A DNA stretch of 45,092 nucleotides from Oerskovia rustica. Lineage in GTDB: Bacteria > Actinomycetota > Actinomycetes > Actinomycetales > Cellulomonadaceae. This document shows, piece by piece, positions 8,708-16,632 of this stretch. The position numbers and the translations under genes are program-made. The notes beneath the pieces were generated by a model. That model searched no databases. It was not told where the DNA came from and saw only the letters and a program-made list of their open reading frames with translations. Numbering within the stretch: the first letter of the stretch is position 1; each line of letters opens with the position of its first letter. The DNA is taken from contig NZ_JACSQQ010000011.1 of the NCBI RefSeq assembly GCF_014836555.1, positions 81,025 through 126,116 on the forward strand, given 5' to 3'.

Positions 8708-9124
8708 ATGACCTCTCGCATCCAGCACACGACGTTCGACGCCCGCGACGCCTACGCACAGTCGGTCTGGTGGTGCGGGGTCCTCGGCTACGTCGAGGAC
8801 CCCGACGACCCGAACCTGCCCGGCCACGAGGAGTGCACGATCTTCCCGCCCGCCGGCACCCACGCCCCGGCCGAGTCCCGCGGGCGCCTGCTGTTCATCG
8901 AGGTCCCGGAGAGCAAGGAGATCAAGAACCGGCTCCACCTGGACCTGCGGCCCACCGACGGGACGCGCGAGCAGGAGGTCGAACGGCTCCTCGGCCTGGG
9001 GGCGACCAGGCTCGCCGACCACCGACGACCCGACGGGTCCGGGTGGGTCACGCTCGCGGACCCCGAGGGCAACGAGTTCTGCATCCTGCGCAGCGACGCC
9101 GAGGTCGCGGCCCAGGGCGGCTGA
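8708..9124 (+). CDS. VOC (glyoxalase/bleomycin-resistance) family protein
   Basis: 138 aa, a single glyoxalase-like unit of the VOC fold. It starts MTSRIQHTTFDARDAYAQSVWW, has HLDLRP in the central strand and finishes with WVTLADPEGNEFCIL, the usual last strands carrying the Glu ligand. These features fit the actinobacterial glyoxalase-like group rather than a true glyoxalase I; the substrate is unknown. Only 24 bases separate its end from the convergent tetR gene, with no hairpin visible. Expression appears leaderless. Confidence 0.85.
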   Translation: MTSRIQHTTFDARDAYAQSVWWCGVLGYVEDPDDPNLPGHEECTIFPPAGTHAPAESRGRLLFIEVPESKEIKNRLHLDLRPTDGTREQEVERLLGLGATRLADHRRPDGSGWVTLADPEGNEFCILRSDAEVAAQGG

Positions 9125-9148
9125 GCCGCACCCCGCTCGGACCCGCCG

Positions 9149-9715
9149 TCAGTCCCGCCCGAGGATCATCGCGAGGCTCAGCTCGCGCACGGCCCGCGCG
9201 TCGTCCCCCGTGGGCGCCAGGTCCGGGGTCGCGAGCGTCAGGTGCTCGGCGCCCACGACGGTCGCGAGCGCGATGGTCGCGCGCGCCCGGGCCTCGTCGG
9301 GCGAGAAGCCTGCCGAGCGCAGGAGGCGCGTGACGACGTCGAGCCGCTGGGCCGTGACGCGGGACATGGCCGCGGCGACGCCCGGGAGGTCGGTCTGCGC
9401 GTAGAGGAGCTGCTCGCCCGTCCGGGGCGAGCGGCGGCGGGTCACGGCGGTGAAGAGCGCGGCGAACTGGTCCGCGGGGCTGCCGGGCGTGTTCTCGACC
9501 TCCTCGACGATCCGCGCGGTCTCGGCCTCCCAGCGGGCGAGGACGGCGTCGACGAGGGCCTGCCGGTCGGCGAAGTGCCAGTAGAACGACCCCTTGGTCG
9601 CGCCGAGCGCGCGCGCGACGGGCTCGACCTTGACGGCGTCGAGCCCGGCGGTGGTGAAGGCGTCGTAGGCGGCGTCGACCCAGGTGGCGGCGTCGAGGCG
9701 GGTGGTCGGCGGCAT
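9149..9715 (-). CDS. TetR-family repressor divergent from DUF2867 gene
   Basis: 188 aa, ATG at 9715. The HTH lies at about residues 10-58 (WVDAAYDAFTTAGLDAVKVEPVARALGATKGSFYWHFADR), with the family's KGSFYWHF. The C-terminal helical domain resembles the group with RTGEQLLYAQ. The -10 box TAGCGT (9723-9728, minus strand) is seven bases before the ATG, inside an array of CCGTACGG dyads. This suggests that the protein represses itself and the divergent DUF2867 gene (inference from layout). A much longer open frame continues upstream through the divergent gene and is not coding. Confidence 0.9.
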   Translation of the reverse strand: MPPTTRLDAATWVDAAYDAFTTAGLDAVKVEPVARALGATKGSFYWHFADRQALVDAVLARWEAETARIVEEVENTPGSPADQFAALFTAVTRRRSPRTGEQLLYAQTDLPGVAAAMSRVTAQRLDVVTRLLRSAGFSPDEARARATIALATVVGAEHLTLATPDLAPTGDDARAVRELSLAMILGRD

Positions 9716-9718
9716 GTT

Positions 9719-9760
9719 CCGTACGCTACCGTACGGAGAAACCGTACGGCGACGTACGGT
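9719..9760. promoter_or_regulatory. putative TetR operator array and divergent promoter
   Basis: CCGTAC begins at 9719, 9729 and 9742, and a related ACGTAC at 9752. Two of these form the perfect 8-bp dyad CCGTACGG (9729-9736 and 9742-9749). The units are spaced 10, 13 and 10 bases apart and cover the tetR -10 box. This is what a TetR dimer pair would bind. Confidence 0.7.
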
Positions 9761-9782
9761 CCGGTTCGAGGAAGGCGATCCC

Positions 9783-10262
9783 ATGACCGCAGCACCCGTG
9801 AAGCCCCACTTCTCCTCGCTCGCGTTCGAGGACGTCCCCCGACCCGACCACGCCGACGTCGTGGTCGTTCCCTTGCCCGACGGCGCCACGACCGACCCCG
9901 CCGCATGGGCCCGCGCGATCTTCGACGTCCGTTCGACGCCCCTGTGGGTGCGTGCCGCGTTCGTCCTGCGCCAGGCCCTCGTCCCGCTCATCGGGGTGAG
10001 CCGCGGCGACCAGAGCGTCTTCGACGTCTCTCGGGTCGAGGGGGAGGAGGCGCTCATCGTCGCGGACGACACGCACCTCGACTTCCGCTGCGCGGTAGGG
10101 GTCGACGGCGCCGCTCGTCTCGTGCGCGTCACGACCGTCGTACGTCTGCACGGCTGGAAGGGGCGCGCCTACTTCCTCCCCGTGCGCCTGGCCCACGGTC
10201 CCGTGCTGACCGCGATGCTGCGCCGGGCGGCCCGCCGCATGGGCAGCTCTCCCGGACGGTGA
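9783..10262 (+). CDS. DUF2867 family protein
   Basis: 159 aa, ATG at 9783 after GAGGAAGG. The sequence WARAIFDVRSTPLWVRAAFVLRQALVPLIG, the middle HLDFRCAV and the ending GRAYFLPVRLAHGPVLTAMLRRAARR match the DUF2867 family, which has no established activity. No signal peptide or membrane helix is clear. It is transcribed away from the TetR gene across the operator array, so it is likely the regulated target. A palindromic repeat begins four bases past the stop. Confidence 0.85.
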   Translation: MTAAPVKPHFSSLAFEDVPRPDHADVVVVPLPDGATTDPAAWARAIFDVRSTPLWVRAAFVLRQALVPLIGVSRGDQSVFDVSRVEGEEALIVADDTHLDFRCAVGVDGAARLVRVTTVVRLHGWKGRAYFLPVRLAHGPVLTAMLRRAARRMGSSPGR

Positions 10263-10265
10263 CCT

Positions 10266-10344
10266 GCCGAGCACGGGGTTGCGGTCGCCATCCGGGCGAT
10301 CGCGACCTGCACCCAGTGCTCGACCGCTCGGAACCCCGTGCTCG
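10266..10344. repeat. intergenic palindromic repeat, copy 2
   Basis: The left arm CGAGCACGGGGTTGCGG starts at 10268. The right arm, ending at 10322, reads CGAGCACTGGGTGCAGG in reverse complement. A third partial arm CGGAACCCCGTGCTCG (10329-10344) follows. It begins directly after the DUF2867 stop and ends before the LysR promoter. Confidence 0.85.
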
Positions 10345-10379
10345 CGCACCGCGCAGGCGCGGAACATCACCCGCCGCGC

Positions 10380-10385
10380 TAGTTT
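10380..10385 (+). promoter_or_regulatory. -10 box of leaderless lysR gene
   Basis: TAGTTT with seven bases to the ATG at 10393. No ribosome site is present. Confidence 0.5.
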
Positions 10386-10392
10386 CAGGCGC

Positions 10393-11346
10393 ATGGACCT
10401 CGAGCTCCGTCACCTGCGGCTGATCGTGGCCGTCGCGGACCACGGGAGCGTGACGCGGGCCGCGGCGGCCCTCGGGATCGCCCAGCCGGCGCTGACCGCG
10501 CAGCTCAACCGCATCGACCGTTCGCTCGGCGGGCAGGTCTTCACGCGCGACCAGCGCGGCGCCCACCCCACGGCCCTCGGTGAGCTCGTCCTGGGTCGGG
10601 CCCGCATGGTCCTGCCCGCCATGACCTCGCTGCTCGACGACGTCCAGCAGCACGTCAACCGTGACGAGGACGGCCCGGGGACGCTGCGCGTCGGGACCGT
10701 GGCGAGCGCGCTCGCGGGACGGTTCGTGCACCGCCTCGTCACGGCCCTGCCCGACGTCCGGGTCACGACCGCCACGAGCTGGTCCGTGGACGACACCGCG
10801 CAGCAGATCGCGGCGGGCACGCTCGACGTCGCGCTCGTGGGTCTGTGCTCCGACGCGAGCCCGCCCACGACGGGCGGCGTGACGTGGTGGCGCGTCGACG
10901 TCGACCCCGTGTTCGTGCTGCTGCCGGACGCGCACCCGCACGCCGACCGCTCGTCGGTCCCGCTGGGCGAGCTCGCCGACGAGGTGTGGCTCAGCGGCCC
11001 CGGGGACGGCTGCTTCGAACGCTGCTTCGCGCAGGCGTGCGCACGGGCGGGCTTCACGCCGTCGGGCCTGAGCGAGGCCGACCGCCCGACCGTGATCGAC
11101 CTGGTCCAGGCCGGGCACGCGGTCGCCCTGGTCCAGCCGACGTTCCCCGACACCCCGGGCACGCAGGTCGTGCCGCTCGACGGTGCGCCGCTGCGGTGGG
11201 CGCACTACGTGGGGTGGCGCGGGGGCGCGGCGCACCTGCCCGTCGAGGTGCTCGTCGACGCCGCCGTCCGGTCCCACCACGACGCCGTGAGCCGCAGCCC
11301 GCGCTACCTGTGCTGGCTCGACACCTACGGGGAGACCCGTACATAA
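10393..11346 (+). CDS. LysR-family transcriptional regulator
   Basis: 317 aa. The N-terminal winged HTH (residues 1-60) reads LRHLRLIVAVADHGSVTRAAAALGIAQPALTAQLNRIDRSLGGQVF, a standard LysR recognition unit. The effector-binding domain follows from about residue 90 (GTLRVGTVAS...). The start at 10393 is set by the -10 box seven bases upstream; an in-frame extension runs back into the palindromic repeat and is unlikely. The downstream neighbour in the same direction is a secreted protease gene, a possible but unproven target. Ligand unknown. Confidence 0.92.
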   Translation: MDLELRHLRLIVAVADHGSVTRAAAALGIAQPALTAQLNRIDRSLGGQVFTRDQRGAHPTALGELVLGRARMVLPAMTSLLDDVQQHVNRDEDGPGTLRVGTVASALAGRFVHRLVTALPDVRVTTATSWSVDDTAQQIAAGTLDVALVGLCSDASPPTTGGVTWWRVDVDPVFVLLPDAHPHADRSSVPLGELADEVWLSGPGDGCFERCFAQACARAGFTPSGLSEADRPTVIDLVQAGHAVALVQPTFPDTPGTQVVPLDGAPLRWAHYVGWRGGAAHLPVEVLVDAAVRSHHDAVSRSPRYLCWLDTYGETRT

Positions 11347-11395
11347 CGCCCCGGTATGACCCGGCTGGCATCTGTGCCGCCCGCTTCCCGCTCCC

Positions 11396-11401
11396 TAGCG
11401 T
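11396..11401 (+). promoter_or_regulatory. candidate -10 box of protease gene
   Basis: TAGCGT preceded by CTCCC, similar to the CTAGnnT boxes elsewhere in the window. It would give a leader of about 40 nt containing GAAGGGA before the ATG at 11450. Confidence 0.4.
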
Positions 11402-11449
11402 GAGCCTCGTTCACCCGGCGATCCCGGGACCCGACGAAGGGACAGCGAG

Positions 11450-12934
11450 ATGGCACGATCATTCTGGAGGACGCTCGCCACGGCGTGCGCCGCGACGGCG
11501 ATGGTTGCCGGACCCACAGCGCTCGCCGCGAACGCGGCGACACCCAGCCCCGATGCACCGACGATCTCACCCCAGACCTCCTCGAAGGTCTCGCCCGAGG
11601 TGCTCCGCGCCCTCCAGCGGGACCTGGGGCTGAGCGCCAAGGACGCGACGAGGCGTCTGGCGTTCCAGTCCGACGCGGCGAGCACCGAGGACGCTCTCGC
11701 CGAGAGCCTGGACGCCTACGCGGGCGCCTGGGTCGACCCCGCCAAGAACACCCTGTACGTGGGCGTCGCCGACGACGCCGAGGCCAAGGAGGTCCGTGCG
11801 GCGGGCGCGACCCCCGTGGTCGTCGACCACACGCTCGCCGAGCTCGACACGTGGAAGGCGGCGCTCGACGGCGAGCTCACCGACCCGGCCGCGGTGCCGA
11901 GCTGGTTCGTCGACGTCACGACCAACCAGGTCGTCGTCAACGTGCACGACGGCGGCCGCGCCCTCGCGGAGCAGGCCGCCGCGAGCGCGGGCGTTCCCGC
12001 GGGCGCCATCACCTACGTGACGACGACCGAGGCACCTCGCCCGCTGATCGACGTGGTGGGCGGCAACGCGTACACGATGGGCTCGGGCGGACGCTGCTCG
12101 GTCGGCTTCGCCGTGAACGGGGGCTTCATCACGGCTGGGCACTGCGGCACGGTCGGTACCCGGACATCCGGGCCGGGCGGCACGTTCCGCGGGTCGAGCT
12201 TCCCCGGCAACGACTACGCCTGGGTACAGGTCGACGCGGGCAACACCCCGGTCGGCGCGGTCAACAACTACAGCGGCGGGCGCGTCGCGGTCGCGGGCTC
12301 GACGGCCGCGCCCGTGGGGGCCTCCGTCTGCCGGTCCGGTTCCACGACGGGCTGGCGCTGCGGGACCATCGCGGCCTACAACAGCTCGGTGACCTACCCG
12401 CAGGGCACCGTCTCTGGGCTCATCCGCACGAACGTGTGCGCCGAGCCGGGCGACTCGGGCGGCTCGCTCCTCGCGGGCAACCAGGCGCAGGGCGTGACCT
12501 CTGGCGGGTCGGGCAACTGCTCGTCGGGCGGGACGACGTACTTCCAGCCCGTCAACGAGGCGCTCGGGGCGTACGGGCTCACGCTCGTGACCTCGGGTGG
12601 TGGGGGCACCGAGCCGCCGCCGGCCGGGTGCCCGGGCTATGCGCGCACCTACCAGGGCAGCGTCTCGGCCGGGACCTCGGTCGCGCAGCCGAACGGTTCG
12701 TACGTCACGGCCGGCAGCGGGGCGCACCGGGTGTGCCTGAGCGGTCCGGCGGGCACCGACCTGGACCTGTACCTGCAGAAGTGGACCGGGTCCACGTGGG
12801 CGAACGTCGCGCAGTCGACGTCGTCCGGTGCCGCTGAGGCGATCACGTACACAGGGACCGCCGGGTACTACCGGTACGTGGTGAACGCGTACGCGGGCTC
12901 CGGCGCGTACACGCTAGGAGCGACGACGCCGTAG
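11450..12934 (+). CDS. secreted S1-family serine protease (alpha-lytic/streptogrisin type) with prodomain and PPC domain
   Basis: 494 aa. A signal peptide ends near AANAA (residue ~29). The alpha-lytic-type prodomain (about 40-200) acts in this family as a folding chaperone and is removed. The mature domain starts near IDVVGGNAYTMG (about 201) and holds the catalytic triad: His231 (TAGHC), Asp255 (GNDYAW) and Ser336 (GDSGGS). Six Cys suit three disulfides. A Gly/Pro linker (GGGGTEPPP) leads to a C-terminal PPC-type beta domain (about 395-494). The mature part strongly resembles the Cellulomonas extracellular protease group. Ribosome site GAAGGGA. Probably an extracellular enzyme with chymotrypsin-like fold. 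Confidence 0.95.
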   Translation: MARSFWRTLATACAATAMVAGPTALAANAATPSPDAPTISPQTSSKVSPEVLRALQRDLGLSAKDATRRLAFQSDAASTEDALAESLDAYAGAWVDPAKNTLYVGVADDAEAKEVRAAGATPVVVDHTLAELDTWKAALDGELTDPAAVPSWFVDVTTNQVVVNVHDGGRALAEQAAASAGVPAGAITYVTTTEAPRPLIDVVGGNAYTMGSGGRCSVGFAVNGGFITAGHCGTVGTRTSGPGGTFRGSSFPGNDYAWVQVDAGNTPVGAVNNYSGGRVAVAGSTAAPVGASVCRSGSTTGWRCGTIAAYNSSVTYPQGTVSGLIRTNVCAEPGDSGGSLLAGNQAQGVTSGGSGNCSSGGTTYFQPVNEALGAYGLTLVTSGGGGTEPPPAGCPGYARTYQGSVSAGTSVAQPNGSYVTAGSGAHRVCLSGPAGTDLDLYLQKWTGSTWANVAQSTSSGAAEAITYTGTAGYYRYVVNAYAGSGAYTLGATTP

Positions 12935-12944
12935 CCCCCTCGGT

Positions 12945-12999
12945 CGAAAACGGGTTTGAGGTCGCTACCGGTCCGGTGGCGGCCTCAACCCCGTTCTCG
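12945..12999. repeat. intergenic palindromic repeat, copy 3
   Basis: The left arm CGAAAACGGGTTTGAGGTCG pairs with a right arm whose reverse complement is CGAGAACGGGGTTGAGG. The centre is CTACCGGTCCGGTGG. It starts 10 bases after the protease stop and has no third arm. Confidence 0.85.
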
Positions 13000-13055
13000 G
13001 CACCTTCGACCGACGCCGGCGGCATGTTCAGCGAGCCCTGTGGGCGGCGAGGGCC

Positions 13056-13061
13056 TAGTCT
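13056..13061 (+). promoter_or_regulatory. -10 box of leaderless kinase gene
   Basis: TAGTCT with seven bases to the GTG at 13069. It decides the start of the next gene. Confidence 0.45.
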
Positions 13062-13068
13062 CACGATC

Positions 13069-13575
13069 GTGCTGATCGCCATGGCGGGACTGCCCGGAAC
13101 CGGCAAGAGTCGACTCGCGCGCCTCCTCGCGCGCGACCTGGGGGCGGTGATGCTCAGCGTCGACCCCGTCGAGGACGCGTTCCTGCGGGCGGGGGCCGTG
13201 CACGACGACGTCACGGGCCTGGGCGCGTACCTCGCCGTCGAGGCGGCCGCCGAGGAGAACCTGCTCCTGGGCCACGCCGTGATCGTCGACGCGGTCAACG
13301 ACCACCCCGCGGCCCGGCAGCAGTGGGTCGACCTCGCGGCGCGGGCGGCCACCCGGCTCTGGTTCGTCGAGGTCTACCTCGCGGACGAGGACCTGCACCG
13401 CGAGCGCCTCGTGACCCGGGGCACGCGGTACCCCTCGCTCCCGGAGCCCTTGTGGGACTCGCTCGCCGAGCGTGCCCGGGCGCTCGCAGGCTGGACCGAC
13501 CCGCGGCTGCGGCTCGACGCGTCGCTCGACGACGCGGAGCTCCTCGCGGCGGCCAAGGACTGGCTGGACGGCTGA
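13069..13575 (+). CDS. small P-loop ATPase/kinase
   Basis: 168 aa. Walker A GLPGTGKS is only a few residues from the N-terminus (VLIAMAGLPGTGKSRLARLLA), followed by a nucleoside-kinase-like core with IVDAVNDHPAARQQW and a LID-like basic segment (LHRERLVTRGTRYPSLPEP). This fits the AAA/zeta-toxin-like small-molecule kinase group; the substrate cannot be assigned. GTG at 13069 is favoured by the -10 box seven bases before it. ATG at 13024 is an alternative; the longest frame would begin inside palindromic repeat copy 3. The gene converges on the membrane-protein gene at 13730. Confidence 0.82.
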   Translation: MLIAMAGLPGTGKSRLARLLARDLGAVMLSVDPVEDAFLRAGAVHDDVTGLGAYLAVEAAAEENLLLGHAVIVDAVNDHPAARQQWVDLAARAATRLWFVEVYLADEDLHRERLVTRGTRYPSLPEPLWDSLAERARALAGWTDPRLRLDASLDDAELLAAAKDWLDG

Positions 13576-13633
13576 GCCCCCTCCCGCCAAGCCCCAACCC
13601 CAACCCCGGCCCCTCCGCCCGCCCAGCCTCGCT

Positions 13634-13693
13634 GCCGAGCATGCGGTTGGCGTCGGGATCCGGCCCGGATCCGACCACGACCGCATGGTCGAC
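13634..13693. repeat. intergenic palindromic repeat, copy 5 (divergent)
   Basis: GCCGAGCATGCGGTTGG starts at 13634. The inner arms CGTCGGGATCCGG and CGGATCCGAC pair around the centre, and the outer ACCGCATGGTCGAC mirrors the left end. The plan matches the other copies but the sequence has drifted. It lies in the convergent gap between the kinase and the membrane-protein gene. Confidence 0.65.
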
Positions 13694-13729
13694 AGACGCC
13701 CACCGCACGTTCGGCCAGCGGCGCCGTCC

Positions 13730-14449
13730 TCACGCGCCGTCCGACCGGTGGCCACCCACCGAGTCCACCGGGGTCCGCGAGTCCACCGGGTCCACAGGAC
13801 CCGCCGAGTCGGCCGGAGCGGCTCGCTCGCCCCGCCCCGAACCGGTGTCCTTCGAGTCGTCCTTCTTCGCGTCGCTCCCGAGCCCGAGCAGCACCCACAC
13901 GGGACCGAACACGACCCACGCCCCGAGCACGACCGAGACCCGCAGCGCCCAGGTCCACAGCGGGTCGTCGGGCCACTGCGCGGGCGGGAGCAGGCCGTCG
14001 CCCGCGACGACCGACAGGGTGCTGATGACTCCGAGCGCGATCACGGCGGCGATCAGCGCCTTGCCGAGCTCGCGCATCTCGTGCACGAGCCCCGCCAGGC
14101 CGTCCTTGGGGGGCTTGACGGGCGCGGGCCCGTCACCGAACCAGTGCGCGGCGCGGACGTCGGCCCACGAGACGATCGAGTGCCCGAACGCGACCGTGAA
14201 CCCCAGGTAGACGGCCGCGAGCCCGTGCACGGCCTCGGGCGGCGACCCGCCCGCGACGTCCGCGATCGACACGGTCACGAGCAGCAGGTCGATGAGCGGC
14301 ACGGAGAGGAGCAGGACCGTGCTGAGCCGCCTCCGGCGCAGCACGTACCGCGAGATCAGGCCCGCTCCGAGCACGACCCAGAAGCCGACCTCGCACGCGA
14401 GGATCAACAGGACCAGCGGGTTCTCCAGGAGGCTCGGCATGGTGTCCAT
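13730..14449 (-). CDS. five-helix integral membrane protein, unknown function
   Basis: 239 aa from ATG 14449; starts at 14440 or 14509 are possible because no ribosome site stands out. Five hydrophobic helices (near NPLVLLILACEVGFWVVLGAG, LSTVLLLSVPLIDLLLV, GLAAVYLGFTVAFG, ALIAAVIALGVISTL, ALRVSVVLGAWVVFGPVWVLL) carry a short cytoplasmic loop with conserved-looking charged segment VKPPKDGLAGLVHEMRELGK. The last ~45 residues are a charged, repetitive tail (DPVDSRTPVDS). I do not recognise a family. It diverges from jetA, with 266 bases between. Confidence 0.75.
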   Translation of the reverse strand: MDTMPSLLENPLVLLILACEVGFWVVLGAGLISRYVLRRRRLSTVLLLSVPLIDLLLVTVSIADVAGGSPPEAVHGLAAVYLGFTVAFGHSIVSWADVRAAHWFGDGPAPVKPPKDGLAGLVHEMRELGKALIAAVIALGVISTLSVVAGDGLLPPAQWPDDPLWTWALRVSVVLGAWVVFGPVWVLLGLGSDAKKDDSKDTGSGRGERAAPADSAGPVDPVDSRTPVDSVGGHRSDGA

Positions 14450-14579
14450 GCTGGTCGGGTGCAGGCCCGACGGCGTCGCCCACCTCGCCGATCTTCGCTC
14501 GCCGCGCATACATCGTTCGACGGAGGGCTTCGACGGAGGTCCGCGTCGGCGGGCACCGGGTGTGCCGGACGACCGTGCC

Positions 14580-14612
14580 GATCCCGGGATCGTGGGACCC
14601 GGCGCCTAGGAT
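14580..14612 (+). promoter_or_regulatory. candidate jetABC promoter with overlapping dyad
   Basis: A perfect 12-bp dyad GATCCCGGGATC (14580-14591) lies 15 bases before TAGGAT (14607-14612), a -10-like box. The dyad therefore falls on the -35 position and could be an operator. The leader to the jetA GTG would be about 100 nt. Not proven. Confidence 0.4.
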
Positions 14613-14715
14613 GCTCGGTGCGGCTGATCGTGCGATCCCCTGCGGCGACCGCCCGACCGGCGCACGACCCAGCCCCCGGTCGACACCGACACCGGACACG
14701 CGCGAGAGGGCTTGA

Positions 14716-16632
14716 GTGCAGCACGACGACATCGACGCCCTGCGGCGCACCCCCGCCTGGCGCCTCCTGCGCTCGGACAACGCCCCGCTCGCACTGAGCT
14801 TCCTCGGCACGGTCTTCGTCGAGCAGAACGTCCGCTCGATCGGTGAGGCCGAGCTGGTCTCCCTCCTGGACGACGCGCTGTACGCGATCGACGGTCCCGT
14901 CCCTGCCCGCGTGCAGCCCCGGCCTGTCGCCGAGGGCGACGAACCCGCGACGGGGAGCGACGCCGTCGGGCAGGAGGGGGCGGACGCCGAAGGGGAGACC
15001 GCGGCCGGGGCGCGCAGGTACCCGCGCTCGCCCAAGGCCTACCTCGACCACTGGGCCGCGCCCGAGCAGGGCTGGCTGCGCAAGTTCTACCCGACGGGTT
15101 CGGAGGAGGCGCACTACGACGCGACCCCGGCCGTCGAGAAGGCCGTCTCGTGGGTCGTCGCGCTGCGCGAGCGCAGCTTCGTCGGCACGGAGTCGCGCCT
15201 CAACACGGTCTTCGAGCTGCTGCGCCAGCTCACGGTCGGCACCGAGTCCGACGCCGACGCGCGCCTGCGCGAGCTCGAGGCGCGGCGGGCACGGATCGAC
15301 GAGGAGATCGAGCGCGTGCGCGCGGGCCAGCTCTCGCTGCTGGACGCCGCGGCCCAGCGCGACCGGTACCAGCAGCTCACGGGCACGGCCGCCGACCTGC
15401 TCGCGGACTTCCGCGAGGTCGAGGCGAACTTCCGGACCCTCGACCGTGAGATGCGCGAACGCATCACGGGCTGGGACGGCGCCAAGGGCGACCTGCTGGA
15501 CGCGGTCGTCGGGAGCCGGTCCGCGATCGCGGACTCGGACCAGGGGCGCAGCTTCCATGCGTTCTACGACTTCCTCCTGGACCGCCAGCGGCAGGAGGAG
15601 TTCGCCGAGCTCGTCGAGAAGGTCCAGGCGCTGCCCGCGCTCGAGGAGCAGGTCGGGGACGACGGCGAGGCCGCTCCCGGCGTCACGGGTCGCGCGGCCG
15701 GGCGCCGCCTGCGCCGCATCCACTACGACTGGCTCGACGCGGGCGAGCGCACGCAGTCGACCGTGCGCGTCCTGTCCGAGCAGCTGCGTCGCTTCCTCGA
15801 CGACCAGGTCTGGCTCGAGAACCGGCGCGTCATCGACGTGCTGCGCAGCATCGAGTCGCGCGCCCTTGCGCTGCGCGACACACCGGACCGCCTGCGGCTG
15901 GGGGCGGCTGAGACCGGGCCGCTCGCGACGACCATGGACGCGACGTCGGTCGACGTGCACCTGCCGACCGAACGCCCCCTCTACCGGCCCCAGCACCAGG
16001 AACCGCTCGCGAGCGAGGGCGTGACCGCGGGCGTCGCGGACTTCGACGCGTCGGCCCTGTTCACGCAGGTCCACGTCGACCCCGAGCGCCTGAGCCGCAC
16101 CGTCCGCGACGCGTTGCGCCGCCGGGGCCAGGTCTCGCTCGCGCAGCTCGTCGAGGAGAACCCGCTCGAGCAGGGGCTCGCGGAGCTCGTGACGTACCTG
16201 TCGCTCGACGACCCGCGCTTCGCCGTCGTGCACGACCCCGCGCACACCGACGAGGTGCGGTGGGTGGTCGACGATCACGTGCCGGGCGACCCTGGCGGTG
16301 CGCCCGTCGGTGAGGGCGAGACGATCGAGGCCGCCGAGGCCGCCCGAGCCGCAGAAGCCCGGGTCGCCGGGGCCGAGGGCGACGACGGGTCCGCCGCGAG
16401 GCCCACCGGGCCGCGCGTGCGCGTGGCCCGCGTCCCGCGCGTCACGTTCGCCCGGACGGGGGCCAAGGACCTCGCGGGCGCGGTCGCCCGCTCGCTCGCA
16501 CAGGCGCAGCCCGCCGCGCCCGGCCAGCCGTCCGCCCCGTCCGGCCAGCCGTCCGCCCCGCCCGGCCAGCCGTCCGCCCAGAAGCCTCCCCAGCCGACTC
16601 CCCAGCCGACTCCCCAGGAAGGAACCCCGTGA
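14716..16632 (+). CDS. jetA: JetA/MksF-like subunit (DUF3375) of a Wadjet-type SMC complex
   Basis: 638 aa, GTG start. The N-terminus MQHDDIDALRRTPAWRLLRSDNAPLALSFLGTVF and the later HYDATPAVEKAVSWVVALRERSFVGTESRLNTVFELLRQL are typical DUF3375 (kleisin-like) sequence. A helical coiled-coil centre (about 180-300) follows, then a winged-helix C-region around VSLAQLVEENPLEQGLAELVTYL. JetA/MksF bridges the JetC heads and carries JetB. Residues ~66-100 are a variable acidic insert. The last ~45 residues are low-complexity and include three tandem GQPSA-containing heptads. jetB overlaps its stop by four bases (GTGA). In known Wadjet loci this complex recognises and extrudes small circular DNA. Confidence 0.92.
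   Translation: MQHDDIDALRRTPAWRLLRSDNAPLALSFLGTVFVEQNVRSIGEAELVSLLDDALYAIDGPVPARVQPRPVAEGDEPATGSDAVGQEGADAEGETAAGARRYPRSPKAYLDHWAAPEQGWLRKFYPTGSEEAHYDATPAVEKAVSWVVALRERSFVGTESRLNTVFELLRQLTVGTESDADARLRELEARRARIDEEIERVRAGQLSLLDAAAQRDRYQQLTGTAADLLADFREVEANFRTLDREMRERITGWDGAKGDLLDAVVGSRSAIADSDQGRSFHAFYDFLLDRQRQEEFAELVEKVQALPALEEQVGDDGEAAPGVTGRAAGRRLRRIHYDWLDAGERTQSTVRVLSEQLRRFLDDQVWLENRRVIDVLRSIESRALALRDTPDRLRLGAAETGPLATTMDATSVDVHLPTERPLYRPQHQEPLASEGVTAGVADFDASALFTQVHVDPERLSRTVRDALRRRGQVSLAQLVEENPLEQGLAELVTYLSLDDPRFAVVHDPAHTDEVRWVVDDHVPGDPGGAPVGEGETIEAAEAARAAEARVAGAEGDDGSAARPTGPRVRVARVPRVTFARTGAKDLAGAVARSLAQAQPAAPGQPSAPSGQPSAPPGQPSAQKPPQPTPQPTPQEGTP
16519..16581 (+). repeat. 3 x 21-bp in-frame repeat in jetA tail
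   Basis: Three successive 21-base units share the core GGCCAGCCGTCCGCCC and encode (P/S)GQPSA(P/Q) three times. They differ at only a few bases, which points to recent slippage. The stretch is followed by CCCCAGCCGACT repeats. Confidence 0.9.

Noticed and set aside
9149-10132. TetR protein with a 139-residue N-terminal extension (start near 10132)
   Set aside because: The extension is antisense to the DUF2867 gene. ATG at 9715 has a -10 box at the right distance and begins just before the HTH.
12976-13068. N-terminal extension of the P-loop kinase
   Set aside because: It would start inside palindromic repeat copy 3. The GTG at 13069 gives a Walker A near the N-terminus, as usual for this group.
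13730-14449. Membrane protein as a replacement for JetD
   Set aside because: It has five membrane helices and no toprim or nuclease residues, and it is transcribed away from jetA. Only its position suggests a link.
16519-16581. Mobile or intergenic repeat
   Set aside because: The units are 21 bases, in frame, and inside the jetA tail, so a coding slippage repeat explains them.
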